Source: Lophius americanus (Eukaryota; Chordata; Actinopteri; Lophiiformes; Lophiidae). From it: a stretch of DNA of 64,000 bases. Of the stretch, positions 36,767-59,115 are shown piece by piece. The DNA is taken from positions 2,799,001-2,863,000 of the forward strand of contig JBBDHG010000127.1 of assembly GCA_037951165.1 (NCBI GenBank), in the 5' to 3' direction. The translations under genes were made by a program, and so were the position numbers. Below the pieces are notes generated by a model. The model saw only the letters and a program-made list of their open reading frames with translations, was not told where the DNA came from and made no database searches. Numbering within the stretch: position 1 is the stretch's first letter; the number at the start of each line of letters is the position of its first letter.

Positions 36767-37969
36767 GATTGCACTTTCTGGCAGAGGGAGAGAAAGTGAG
36801 ATTTGAAATACCTGTGAGATGAGATATTTTACTCTTAGCCATGCCTAAATACGAATTTGAGCAGAATTGTTGTGGTTTAACATGCTGAGTGATATGAGAT
36901 GGATAAACTGATGCATAGGTAATGAACGGATAATTGATTGCATTAATCGTAATCTAATAGTTTTAAGAGAATATGCGTTCAATCAGAATGAAGACCTTAA
37001 GCTCAGCAAATAATAGAATAACAAATACAAAGTGAAAGTTGAAAAGGGAGAAAAAATATGTCATTACATCATAACCAATTATTGGTGGCGCTATTTATCT
37101 TCCTATCTATACCATATTTGCATATTTAACAGTTGATATAAGGTTGAAGAATGTCAAACTAAATCTAAGATCTGTTTTCACCCTTTCCTGCAGCTTCCTC
37201 TTTTGAAAAAAATGTTGAAAAGTCAGTTACATAAAACAGGAGGGAAGACAGGAAAACAATGTTAATTGCACAGGGTCGTGCAAACCATCAAGTTCATTTA
37301 ACTAATTACTTTAAACAACCACATCTCAATTGTTTGCATTGTCTTGTCTCCAAACGTCTCTCTTTATTAACTGCTGTGGTCCCCAACTGAAGAATATGTA
37401 AGAAAACAGCATGACAAAAGAAGAATGGAAGACGGCTATTCAGCCAATCAAAACTTTCTAGCTTGCATTGGAAGAATAGGCTAGTTTTCTTTGACGCAAA
37501 ACTTTGAATCTCTTAACCATAAATTTACACTGGAAAACTGGCCAACTATCTCCTGATCTCCATGTAAGAGTTTCTTTTTTACCAAGAGAAATGATTTATG
37601 GATGGGCTGTATCACTCCATCTCCTAGAGAAAAGTAGATAGAAGTGAATATAGACATATATAATACAATATATATGAATAGAGAACTAAATAAGAAAGAA
37701 AAAAAAAGATTTGGAGCATGACAAAACAAACTGCTGTAATTTGGTCACAGATATTGATCTGAGTCAGTATTCCATGATGTGTGTATTTTACATTATGCAG
37801 TGATGCAACATCAATGTCATGTCTGAAACTGTAAATAATGACTTTCTTATCAGAACCTGCTGGTTCATATAAAATAAAAAACACACAGCTTTTTAGATAT
37901 TTAGATTCCTGCAGTACTACTCCATCTTTCACAAATAACTGCTATGTTTCAGTGGAGTGATACACCTAC

Positions 37970-38100
37970 CTGTTGGGTGGTATAGTCTTTATGTGATTAG
38001 TCTAGGTTCAGACACAGAAAAGACTGTTAGAACTGTTTCCGTTTCGTCCTGTTGCCTTCTGCTTCGAGCTGCAGCAGACCATCTGCACATGAAGTACAGG
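37970..38100 (-). other. slc7a2: Candidate slc7a2 5' UTR exon
   Basis: On the minus strand a consensus donor (ACAG/GTAGGTGTA) ends an exon at 37970. The coding exon starts with an 11-nt leader after an acceptor, so at least one non-coding exon is needed upstream. The 5' boundary and promoter are not determined; no clear TATA box is seen. Weak support. Confidence 0.35.
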
Positions 38101-39699
38101 TGAAAATAAAATTAGATCCACAGAGCACATGAGCTGCTGTCATGGAACTCTCCTTCACCGCTGTGCTCAACGCTAATTCAGAGTCTGGTGTGTCAGTCCG
38201 GCAGAGCAGTGCTTTTAAGGCAGTTCTCTACTGGATCTGCCCTCACATTGCCTCCAGTCCCTCTGCCGCTGGAGGTGTGACGTGGGGAGGCAGGAAAGGG
38301 GGAGGTGATGGGGAGGGGGCCCAATGGAATTAGGCTGGAGATGTGGGACTAGTTATTCACCTCCATGCTTGACATTTCAGGGAGGTAAACTGGAGAATTA
38401 AGTGCACTATAACTCTCATCCTGAGATCACACACACATGACGAAGGACAGATAGTAAAATTTGGGATTTGTAATGCAAACTCCAGGCCTAATAGATCAAA
38501 GCTGCCCAGATGCTCACTGATGACTGACAAATGGTTTGGCAACTGGCGTTGACAAACATTGAGGCAGATACTTGTGTTTACCCAGTGCAGCCCACAGGAG
38601 TGCTGCTAAAAGCATGGGTGCTGATTGGTCAATGAAGGGTGGACGAGCTTCAGTCCTGTGGGGTTGAGTCCCTCTAATGGAAGACAGATATTGCTCAATG
38701 TTCCCTGAGCTACTGCACCTGCGGACATACAAAATCAGTTGCAGAACTCTTTGAGGTACACAGCAACATCAGTTTTACCACCTACATAGAAAAAGAAAAC
38801 GTTAAAGATTAGGTCAAGTTTGTTATGGGTGGAATTTTTGCCATGACCAAGTCAAACAAGCTGGAGGTTATGGAGGGAAGGGGGCAGCTGATCGCTAGAA
38901 ACACTGTCCAATCTACAGACCTGAAGTTCCATAGCATGAATACAGCCATCCATAGATTGTCAATACAGCCGAGCAGCGAAGTATCATGGTCCATCTCCCA
39001 TCAAACCTTGACCGCAGGGGCTGATTATGTCACCTGCATACTGATGATAAAAACCCTTTCATGGTGCGCAGGGAGGAGAAATCACACAGTCACACACATG
39101 CATGATTAACTACAATACACACCTATTCAAATTCAGATTTAGCGCAAATGCAAAAACCTGCACTAACAGGACAGAATGAGTCTTATAATATAGCATGAAG
39201 CATGAAATGTGGAAAGAAATTAAGAAAAGAAAAGAAGTAAAAAACAACGGTCATTGATACAGGTCTCTGAAAATGGCTTGCGCTATGGTGAACATGAACA
39301 ACTAAAAGCTGTTCCTTAAAGCAGACAGGGGAAAAACAAGGTTAGGTAATCAGCCAGTGATAGCTGTAAGCGTGGTAGCACAGCTCACATATACTGTAGG
39401 TTCACTCGGCACAGGCAGCAGCAACTCCAGCAGTAGCACACAATTTCACTTAATTGAGTGGCTGCTCACACTTTATGAATTCAAACATGATTTTACCCCG
39501 TATTTACTCAACAATTGTCCACGCGCCTCACGTTGCCTGGCTGCTCTGGCACTCCACCCCTGGTCGCTGCTAGACCACAAATACAAAAGAAGGAGAATGC
39601 GATTAGCTCATTCAAACAAGGTGCACAAATCAACTCACCTGGCGATGCTCCTGTCCCCACGCCTCTCTTACCCCTTTTTCTATGAGGTTGTTTAAGGAT

Positions 39700-40440
39700 A
39701 AATTCAGAGCCGGTTCCTTATTTGGAACTGATTCTTCACTTTTCCACAGTGGAAGAAAAAACGGCTGGTGCCAGCGTGAAAACCAAAGCAGTTGCTGAGC
39801 TAGAGACAAGAACCGGTAACGTAAGGGGCTGGGGTTTCAATATCATAACTAACCAAAACTTAGTGACCGTCGTTTGTAACATACCGGAACGAGACAGCGT
39901 AACATTTGACAAAATAGATAGTATGCAACGTAAAATTGGACCAAAACATGTGGCAGCCTTGAGGTTTCCAAAGATGTCATCCAGTAGCTCTTCAGGTTCT
40001 TTCCTCGTGAAACTATCAAGAGTTAACTGGAGAGGTCCATCCAGCTAACCTGGGGAATTCCACTCGGTTTGCATTGGATGGCTGTTGGATTGATCACTCC
40101 CTAGGAGGAGGCACACATGGCACAGCAAGCTCTTGGTCAACAATCCCTGGCAGCTGTGACGCCTGGGCGGGGACGAGGGAGCCCTAAAATTCATGGCAAG
40201 AGCGGCCAGCCTCCGTCCCTTCCCCCAAATTTTTTATATGCCAACCTTGTTCCGCTCGTGTCGCACGACTGCAGAGGAACTGTCGGTATCATATCAAGTT
40301 CAATCCCTCGGGTGGTCAGTGCAGCCCCCATGGGTTACCCATCACCCTCTAAACCACGTCCCTGTCTCGTGAAACCATTGAGCGGTAAACTGAATAACAT
40401 TATCAGGTTATTTCAAAATAATTGGTAATTCTGGATTAAT
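39700..40440 (+). other. Unexplained low-stop segment behind a hAT-like end
   Basis: GAGCCGGTTCCTTATTTGGA, TTTTCCACAGTGGAAG and CCAGCGTGAAAACCAAAGC (39705-39790) resemble the terminal region of fish hAT elements. Two adjacent plus-strand open frames follow: 39722-40048 (about 108 codons, with LVTVVCNIPERD and ending in a Ser run) and 40117-40428 (103 codons, with Pro/Ser-rich text). I do not recognise either. They could be remnants of a retroelement or chance frames. Confidence 0.3.
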
Positions 40441-40929
40441 CGTGTGAAATACTGTATTTTTGTCTTGGAATGTTAGTGCAAATGTCTAGACTAGCTGTAA
40501 ATTTTAGTAGTACAAGTGTAAAACAATTGTATAAACTTAAAGGGACTGGATTTATCACAACACAGTGAACAGTGAACTAGAGCAGCTTGGCACAGACAAA
40601 AAAAATTTTTTGGCAAGTTTTGAAGTTCTGTTTCAAGGTGGAGCATTCTCAGACACTTGACTAAAGGCAGTTAAACCCTGGCTTCTTAGCTCCCTACCAG
40701 CATCAGTACCTGTGAAAGCTGGCCACCAGACAACCAATCGCTTTCCAACTTAAACCTGTGTGTATGCTAGCAATGGGCTGGCTTGCCTCCTTTCAGGTCC
40801 ATCTACCAAGCCAATTGGACTCCATATGCTAGTCTCCTTTATAAGTAGCCTTCCTGGCCAGAAAACCCATACTCAAAATGAAGCGTAGCCCCTGCTGATG
40901 CCAAGCTGTCCTAATATTTGACTTATCTC

Positions 40930-41690
40930 TCTGTAGGTCTGGCTGAAACCTGCTTCTGTTTCCCAGTCAGCAGAGGTCTGACCAAAAAATTCAGCCATAG
41001 CTTGCCGACTCCTGTTTCCCTGTTGGCTGAAACACTTTCTGATTCCTATTCTCCATCAATGGAGGTCAAGGACAAGGCCTGCATCTGGTTTCCATTAATT
41101 TGACGCCTGGTCAACATGTCTTTTGGTTCCCAGTTATTGAAGATTCAGCTGAAATGACTTTTTGGTTACCAGTCGGTTGAGGTCTGGCCCTCAGCTGTGT
41201 CTGGATCCAAGCTGAAAAAAGTCTAACTAACTCCTGGTCCCCAGGCAACATAATAGAGCCGAATCCTTTATCAAAGTTTGCGGAAGTTTGACAATTCCTA
41301 TTTCCCACTGAATGGAAGAACAACCGATGTCTCGCTCTGGTTTCCAATCATCAGTGGTCCTGCCTGCACCTTCTTAGGTTCCCAGTCAATGAAGGTCCAA
41401 CAGACACCAGTTTTTTATTTCTTGTTTGCAAGTCCTGGTTGAATTTACTCATGAATTTTCAAACAGGAGATCCACCCGACCACTGTGTTTAACTCTGTTG
41501 TGAACTCTCGGTCAGGCTGGACCCACCAACATCTGCTCCACATTTCCAGTTGGAGATGGACCCACTTGTCTGTGCGTGATGTCTCCAGGTCTCCAGTCAG
41601 GGGTTGATCCTCAAACGTCTGCTCCAGGTTTCCAGTCACAGGTGGATCGGCCAATGTTTGCTTACAGTCTCCACTGGCTCATTGCTAGAC
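40930..41690. repeat. Ancient degenerate tandem array
   Basis: A phrase close to TTTCCCAGTCAGCAGAGGTC recurs in diverged form at about 40968, 41058, 41130, 41180, 41308, 41345, 41382, 41540, 41595 and 41630, spaced roughly 35-60 bp where resolved. The reverse frame shows repeated TGNQ / TGNLE / TGDLE motifs. The copies are too diverged for a reliable unit length. Confidence 0.55.
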
Positions 41691-42173
41691 CTTGAACCCG
41701 CTTATCTTAAGACCAGATTCCATTGAACACTCTCTTTCGCCATTGGTCTCCAAAGGGTAATTTCCTTCCCTACCAGCCAACCGCTTGGTATCTGGACTGG
41801 ATTCACATTTGAGGGTGTCCTCCAGACATGGCCTGCCATAACGGTTGGCACCCCTGCTTAAACTCCACCACTGGACCTGCCTTAACAGTTGACTGCCTGC
41901 TTGGATCATGGACCGGGTCCACTGTTGCTGCCAGTCTCCTTCCTGACCTGCAGTTGATGTTCCTGGCTTCCCTGTTTCTCAGCCTAAGGTTTTGCTTTTT
42001 AGACTGGCTTTTGGCTTTCCCTCCATTTCTGAACTGTTCAGTGTTAGTATCAGATAAAACACAGGGAAAACAAGGAAAACAGATTATTATGCAAATGACA
42101 GTCACAGCCAAGTCACAACAAAAACATTTGAAAACCTTACTTATCTATATAAAAACATATATTAACAGTCTTT

Positions 42174-42986
42174 ATAATTATATCCCTGAAAAGTCTGGGA
42201 TATTGTGGAATCGTCATCATCCCATTGCCGCAGATCCTTCGTGTTAGTGCAAAAGCAATCAACTTTTTGGCTCTTTCCATTTTCAGGTTTTGCCATAGCA
42301 GATTGATTTGGCATAGGTTTTTATGTCAAATGACCTTCCTGAAAAAGCCCTACCATTTATATGGGCTTGCTACCATCAATAAAGGTGGCTGGGTTGGGTG
42401 GTAGCAGTAGGGTCCACACTGGATTTGTACCATGCCCTCTTTTGACTGTGATTGGGACACCAGTGCAGGGAAAAAGAATTTCCCCTCAAGGACAATAAAA
42501 GTCAAAAGCCAAAGTCAAAGTGACCAGTGTCCTGCACCGAAGTCAGTGTTGTAACCCACCGTGTTATTCAACTGATCCTTCGAGTTAGCAGGATTAATTA
42601 AAAACTATTTCATGGATCATTTTCAAATTTTATACCCACATAGATCTTATGTTGAGGAAGAACTGGTGTGTTTTGGGGAAAGTGTGGTTGTACATTTCTG
42701 ACAGAAGAGGAAGCTTTATCCCCAAAATTGTCGGCGATAATTTCTCAACCGTTGATCATAATTAGTCCAAACTTGGTATACATAAAACAACTCCGGAAGA
42801 TTTATCTGGTATATATTGTCTTTTATTGTAATAGTTTGTACATTACTCACTAGAGGGAGCCTTTTCTTATTCAAAAAATGTGAAGATAACTTCATATTTT
42901 ATTTAAGGAGTTCAATCAGACGGATAGTGGACTTTTCAGATATATACCCTTACTGTCAGGAGTGACAGCATAGGTCTACTTTTACA
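42174..42986 (+). repeat. Dispersed repeat family A, copy 3, split by a SINE-like insertion
   Basis: Outer phrases ATTATATCCCTGAAAAGTC, GGAATCGTCATCATCCCA, GTCCAAACTTGGTATAC, CTAGAGGGAGCC, GGAGTTCAATCAG and CTGTCAGGAGTGACAGCAT match copies 1 and 2. The insertion 42248-42573 interrupts it. Confidence 0.7.
42248..42573. mobile_element. SINE-like insertion with 15-bp target-site duplication
   Basis: Flanked by GATCCTTCGTGTTAG (42233-42247) and GATCCTTCGAGTTAG (42574-42588), one mismatch. The body has GATTTGGCATAGGTTTTTAT, ACCTTCCTGAAAAAGCCCTA and GGGTCCACACTGGATTTGTA, phrases shared with 43840-44040. The long duplication argues for reverse-transcribed insertion. Confidence 0.7.
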
Positions 42987-43332
42987 CAACTTTCTCCAGA
43001 TTAATAAATCCTTAAGCCAATTAAACATCCTCCTCCTTTCCCCTAACAATGTTTCACATCACTCTTATGGGCTAAAATGAGTTTTGAATAACCTAAATAG
43101 ACCAAGAATTAGTCTTGGAAATTGTCATAATTTTACAAGCAACCCTTTGTACTCTGAAACTTTATGGATATGGTCGTTGAACTCCCGGTCACTATTTCAG
43201 GAAATATGTTACATTATATTTTTTACAGCGTACTAAGAAACAAAATGCAGTAGGCCAGTGAAGACGGTGAAGAAAATATTCAGAATATTCAGAACTGCAC
43301 TTCAATTCAATTTAACCTCATGTCCTATTCGA

Positions 43333-43360
43333 CCCCCCCCCCCCCCCCCCCCCCAAAAAA
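43333..43360. repeat. C22 A6 homopolymer tract
   Basis: Twenty-two C residues (43333-43354) followed by six A residues. Likely length-variable and prone to sequencing error. Confidence 0.9.
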
Positions 43361-43839
43361 TTGCGTAAAAGAAAAAACAGCAAGTATTTTTTACATAAAG
43401 GTAGTCTCTCTGGTTACCATGGAGAGGATGGAAACGAGTAACTGGCCATCAGTTTATCACTGTTGACATGCACTAATCCTGTGAAGCCAATTGAATGCAT
43501 TTGGCCTCCGATGGCTGAGTGACCTAGCTTCAAAAACGTTGATATGGTCAACAGACTTAGTGGTGTTTGCTTTGCTGACACTAAGACTGCTCGCTCCAGT
43601 TAACACTGGTATCACCAGGAAATGTTAGAGTGAACAATTACTGATAAAACAGACAACAGCTCAGAGGTAAAATAAATATGGCAATACTGCTTACCAGATT
43701 AAAAACAGCAGTCTCCAAGAAAGGAAGAATCTGCATTTGTGTGCGGCCCGCTGGAAACGTGTCAAGTCAAAAAGTAGACGCCAGTATTAACCACGACTTC
43801 TATCTAATTCTTTCAACTCTGTCACTTTTCTTTTTTCTT

Positions 43840-44060
43840 TCTTTACTGTTTAGGGGGTCGCCACAATGGATTGTCTCGTTCTGCATATACTGCATATTGA
43901 TCTGTCGTATGTTTTTACGTTGAATGCCCTTCCTGACACAACCACCACATTCATCCTTGGCTGGATAGGCTGGTAGCACTAAGGACTTTGCCTAAGGGTC
44001 CACACTGGATTTCTACCACGCAAAAATCTCTGTCAATGGTGTAACCCAATGAGCTATCAA
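43840..44060 (+). repeat. SINE-like dispersed repeat
   Basis: GGGGGTCGCCACAATGGATT, GCATATTGATCTGTCG, TGCCCTTCCTGACACAACC and GGGTCCACACTGGATTTCTA are phrases of a very common fish repeat. A related copy is the insertion at 42248-42573. Confidence 0.6.
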
Positions 44061-46192
44061 GCAATCAAGCTGCCTATTAACCATTACTGAAGATGTTGAA
44101 TTTAATGCAATGGCAATGAAATTTAATGCAAAGCATTATATTCATATTACATTTTAAGAACAGTTTAGGGACTGATGCCTGAAGACATTACCCGTTCTTA
44201 GTGTGGCCTAATACTCTTTTCATTAGGTAGGATAGTGAATTATAATTTCCGGATACACTTATTGACGACTACTAGGGATTTCCTGTTTCTACGATAGGTC
44301 AACGTACAAACCGCATAGAGTACAGAACTTGCAGCTTTTTGGGTGTAAAAAATATGCACATATCTATGTGTAAACATTGTTTAGGAAACTACACTAGTCA
44401 GAAGTTTAGTCAGAATTGGGTAAAAGTACAATCTCAAAGCAGTATTTAATATATTATGCACTACATGACACTGAAAAATCTTTTTGATCCAGTGTTGCTC
44501 TTTTGTGCTCAGTCTGTCTTTATTCCTTTTCCTTTGTCAGGCAATCAAAAGTCAAAAGTCAAAGTCAAAAAATGAATTCTACTCCGAGTAAGCTAAAACA
44601 TAGTTTAGTGTCAAACTGGCTGAGGTGCTTTAGGCATATGAGAGATTCCTGACCCTATTTAAATATTTGGTTTTGTATCTTAAGTCTATATTCTCATTGT
44701 TTCATCCTTTTTAACACCTATAGGAAATAAACACTAGGCAAATATTACTAGACATGCACAGGAATAAAACAGATACATAACATTGAATAGATGAATTCAG
44801 TATTCAAGGCTTTTTTGTCTTAATGACTTTGTTATTTAGTTAGAGAAAAAGGGTTTTTGTATTTTTCAAATGAATTATTATAATTATAATTATCTCATTA
44901 ATCCTTAAAAATGTTGAGAATTCAGAAGAACAGGGCTTTTCTTCCCCTCTATTAATTACATAATTACCTTGTTTATATGAAAAACAGGGCAAAAGAAATT
45001 CTTAGGAGGAGGCAATATGCTTCCATAATCTAAAAACAGGGCTTTTTTTTTCCAAATTGAAGTCTTGTAATCTTGTTAAAATAATGCATTAATTATCTCG
45101 TTAAATCAGAGAAACAGGACTGTTTTTACCGAGGTAACATCTTTTTCATTTTTTTTCTTCTTCTGGTGAATCTAACAACAGGTCTGCTTTTCAGAATTCA
45201 CAGTCCAACGCATATTGAAGGTATTGGAAGAACGGCTGGTCTAAAGAGACGTGCAAAACTCAACCACAACAATACATTGCTCACGTTGTTCAAACATTAG
45301 TTTGAACTCATTCAGTTTACTGTTCAATGGTGTGTTCAAATGCATCTAATAAAGATTAGGAAAAATTGAACCTGAACAGAGCTACACAAATGGGCAGAAT
45401 GGTCATCTTGCGACTCTGTTTTACTAGAAATGTTTTAGTCCTGTGGCAACAACTTTCATACACTATAAACAGCCACAACTTTGGCACTTTACACACTGTC
45501 TGTTAAACTAAAGCATGGCAGCGAACTGTTCTGTACAGAGATATGAGAATATTGTATGGTTTGCCACCGGATATTTCATTTTTCAGCTACTTTTCTCTTC
45601 AATTTCTCAGCCCCTCTATCAGCTGTTTTCTAGTGGAGATTTTATCATTTAGAGTTTGTTTCACTATTAAGATACTACGTCATAGTTGTTATCATTACCT
45701 GCCATTTAATTGCTGACTCGATGCTGATGTTTTTAACTGGTTATGAGTTTGACGGGTTTTTTTTCTGTTCTCCGTGTGCCTTGGATTTTCATTACACTAT
45801 AACTCTTGTTTGTTTTCCATTTGATGTAATATGTGCTCGTGTGAACCCCAGCAATAATATTTGCTACATTTTTAATGACTAACGGGGAACCATATTAATT
45901 GAAAAAATGTAAATAAATAAAAAAATTGGGAATTCATAAAATGTTTTAATTTAAATTTTACAGGTGAATGGAATAGCTTCTATCAAACGCTAGGGGACGT
46001 GAACGTACACGTACAGGCTCTAGGACCCAGCGGCGCAGCGTCGGTCCTGGCAGACAGAGCACTGTTGATTTTCCTCCGCGCGTTGTAAAAACCTAATATA
46101 AGATAACACACAGTTTATTACATTACCGCTGTACAATGTTCTTCTGTCGGTAGTTATATTGTGACGAGTTCAGCTTTGTCTATCCCCCCCTG

Positions 46193-55826
<9,634 letters not shown>

Positions 55827-57515
55827 GAAAGTGTTGCAACCACTTAGAGGTCCACAGGGCCATGGAACAAATCTCCATAATAAGTATCTCAACTATTTGC
55901 TTACTATTGCGAATACACAAATGCACTTTAGTTTGTACGTAGAGGTGTAGGCATATACTAGTTAATAGTAGTTTAGTGTAGCAGACTTCATTTCACTTTT
56001 AATGCAGATAAGATAAATAAAAATGGCTGACTATGAGATATTACTATTACAAAGTGTTCCAAAAGTCCAAGATTGGTCAAAAATGTTCAGAGCTGCAGTA
56101 TCCAGTTCTGGAGAAAGAGAAGCCTTATATTAGCAAAATAGAGTTTGTGTTCTTTGTAAATTATCTACGTTTTCTTTTGGGTAAGCCTTGGATCCAAAGC
56201 AACTGGACTTCATGTTTAAAGTTGGAGACGTTTCACCTCCCATCCCAGAGGCTTCCTCAGTTCTAGGGGGACTCAGTTACTGTCCCTAATGACCACCCAG
56301 ACTAGAAATGCATGGTTAACTCGTCTTCAAGTTTAAACAGAAGGTCAGTTGCCTCGGATTCAGCTTTCAAAGATTGGCAAAAAAAAAGGTAAACAATAAT
56401 TGATCACACATGTAAAAAGTGTGTTTCAACTTATCAAATGAATCTTAAACCAAATTGTTTGAGCTTTTTAATATTGTCTTTTTTATTTAGTGGTGTTCAT
56501 GGGAGATATGACTTTACAATAATGAGAAAGCAGTGTGTAGCAACGATTAAAATAAAACTCTCTTTCAAAGTTTTTTATTCCTTTTAATGACAGCAAAATA
56601 ATTGAATAAATTACAAAACGAGAACAGATAATAAAAAGTAGACAAACAGCAGAAATTTAAAAAAAGCAGAACCAGATAAAAGCTTGTATATGTACATGTA
56701 TGTGGCAAATGTATGCAGGATATACTGTATGCTGTTGAGGTACGTTGCAGATAAAAGATTGAGGTTGTCTCATCTTTGTAGCAGCGTCTGCAAATGTTCA
56801 CTCCTTCAGTCTCCTCCCATTGAGTGTGAGGTACCTCAAACCACCTTGCACCTTATGTCCACTGCTTCTCATTGACAGTTTGCATTGAAAATCTGTCTGG
56901 TCTGAAGCAGCAACAAATATCCTGTTCCACCCAAAATCGTATTAACATGACTAAATAGAAGTTCTGAAGTCCAAAGGATGTGTGATGCCCGGTGTGACCG
57001 TTACAGCATCAATACAGCAACCGGTGGTTGTGGTGGTATTATTTAAAATCAAATCATTTTTCCAACACCATAAGGTTGTGACTTCTGAATAAAATTCCGT
57101 TTCATCACCACCCCTGCAGCGATATGACCAACATTCCTACCAAAGAGAATCGACTGATATAAATAATGCACAGAGTAAACAATCTATTGAGACTGAATCA
57201 GCAGACAGGAGCCAAGGAACATGAATGCAATGCGGCATTAGGCAGAAGATTGCAGACTGACAACGCTAGTATTTGTGCCAACTTGAACTTAAACTAGCAT
57301 AAAGAACTTAGCTCACCTTAGGTGTACTGGAAATGAGAAAAGCAGATATGATCAAGCATGTTTTTTTTACTATGGCCTATTTTTTTTTTGTTAATTGTAA
57401 ACTTTCTTGGATGTATGTTTTAATGTGTATCAGAAGATATAAAATGTAATTCTCCTATTGCATAAAGGAGATTTATATTGTTTTCAATTTGTACTGGTGG
57501 AATAAAAAAATAAAC
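55827..57515 (+). other. mtmr7: mtmr7 3' UTR with alternative poly(A) signals
   Basis: AATAAA occurs at about 56015 and again at about 57501. Either could terminate the transcript, giving UTRs of about 0.2 or 1.7 kb. A repeat fragment lies at 56180-56290. Confidence 0.5.
56180..56290 (-). repeat. Fish dispersed repeat fragment
   Basis: On the minus strand: GAAGCCTCTGGGATGGGAGG, TGAAACGTCTCC and AAGTCCAGTTGCTTTGG, phrases I recall from a common fish interspersed repeat, family uncertain. Confidence 0.45.
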
Positions 57516-58805
57516 TCCAAATGTTTGGTCCTGCTTTCCTTTAGAATACATAAATACATATATGAATTCATTCACATTGCTCTAGGTATTCTTGATGGTG
57601 TGGTTCTGTGATCTTTATCCAGATTACAACGTTACATGGCTCTGAGGTTTATAGAAAATCTATAGAAAACATTGAATAGTTTTCAGGAGTTTTGAGGGGG
57701 AAGCAGGAATTTCTAATATCTCATTTACTGGGAAAATAGAACCAAACTGTCTGCAAGGTGAGACACGACAAGGGATGAGCAAGACTTTCTTTTTAAATTT
57801 AAGTTTTGCCTTCAGCATTTTGTATACTAATTTTTACGGTGCAACTGTTCTTAGTAGCTGATGTTATTGTTGGGCAGGCGCCAGTGCAAATACACACAGT
57901 CACTCAGGACTCATTTATTTGCCAAAGCAGAAAATGAACCCGGATCTGTACCCTAGGTTTAGAGGATGGCAAGAACTCATGACATTAACGGAGTAATCTG
58001 ATTGAATTTGTCCTAAAACTATTACTGACAACTTAAACAATGAAAAGATAATCTGTAGCCGGTTATCCCCTTCGCCTCCCGCTTCAGCATCTCTGTTGGG
58101 CCAACTGTACCCCCAGCTCCAACCCCGAAAGAACGTGGAAGGAATCAAAGGAACAGAGACACCAATAGCCCCATTACGACGTCACTACTCCTTATTTTTT
58201 CATTTTATTTTAAATGCTGAGAAGCACGTAACGTCACCTAATGTTTATCACCTCTACGATTTGCCAAAAACTACCTTTTGGTCAAATTTCATACAAATTT
58301 CACGCTGTCCTGTAGTCTCTTTGCACAATCTTGTTCACAAACAAACATAATCCTCCTTCCTTGGCAAAGCTTTGTAGGAGCATTTCTGCATTCCAGGGAA
58401 TGTTGTAATTTTGCCAAGACTGTATGGCATGGGTTTGACGTGTCATGTCCAAAACTACGCTGTATAACAACACTATGATTAAAAATATAATGACTGTTAG
58501 GTTACTATATAAAATGACAGTGACGACAGAGGTGAAGCAGGGTTATACCTGTAGAGAAGGACCCGCACCTACATTTTGTTCTCTACTGCAAATATTTTAA
58601 TTGCGAAGTCTTTTGAGTCGATAATAATATGTTGTTCACCAAACTTGTTGCCTCTCCCCTAACTGGCTCTCCCACAGTTAGATTCGACTGTCATCCTCTA
58701 CCCGCTTAACCCGCTCTTAAGGCTCTCTTCATGCTGCAGCTGATCATCTGCCCCAGCAGCACCAGTCCTGTATCTGATCCCTCTGCCCAGCCTGTTCTGT
58801 CCCAC

Positions 58806-59115
58806 ATAAGATAAGATAAGGTAAGGTAAGGTAAGGTAAGGTAAGGTAAGGTAAGGTAAGATAAGATAAGATAAGATAAGATAAGATAAGATAAGATAAG
58901 GTAAGGTAAGGTAAGGTAAGGTAAGGTAAGGTAAGGTAAGGTAAGATAAGATAAGATAAGATAAGATAAGATAAGATAAGATAAGGTAAGGTAAGGTAAG
59001 GTAAGGTAAGGTAAGGTAAGATAAGATAAGATAAGATAAGGTAAGGTAAGGTAAGGTAAGGTAAGGTAAGGTAAGGTAAGATAAGATAAGATAAGATAAG
59101 ATAAGATAAGATAAG
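58806..59115 (+). repeat. Pentanucleotide array of 62 units in alternating blocks
   Basis: Exactly 62 units: (ATAAG)3 (GTAAG)8 (ATAAG)8 (GTAAG)9 (ATAAG)8 (GTAAG)7 (ATAAG)4 (GTAAG)8 (ATAAG)7. CCTTTGTTAGTCCCACGACT follows directly, a phrase that often follows (ATAAG)n in fish interspersed repeats (recollection). The minus-strand frames reading ILSYL/TLPYL are repeat artefacts. Confidence 0.97.

Larger units (their letters stand above)
38101..46192. other. Intergenic region between divergent slc7a2 and mtmr7
   Basis: Eight kilobases with no recognisable host gene. It contains a hAT-like end, two unexplained open frames, a degenerate tandem array, a nested repeat insertion, a C22 tract and a fish SINE-like repeat, listed separately. 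44100-45950 is AT-rich and featureless. 45990-46190 becomes GC/CpG-richer ahead of mtmr7. Confidence 0.6.
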
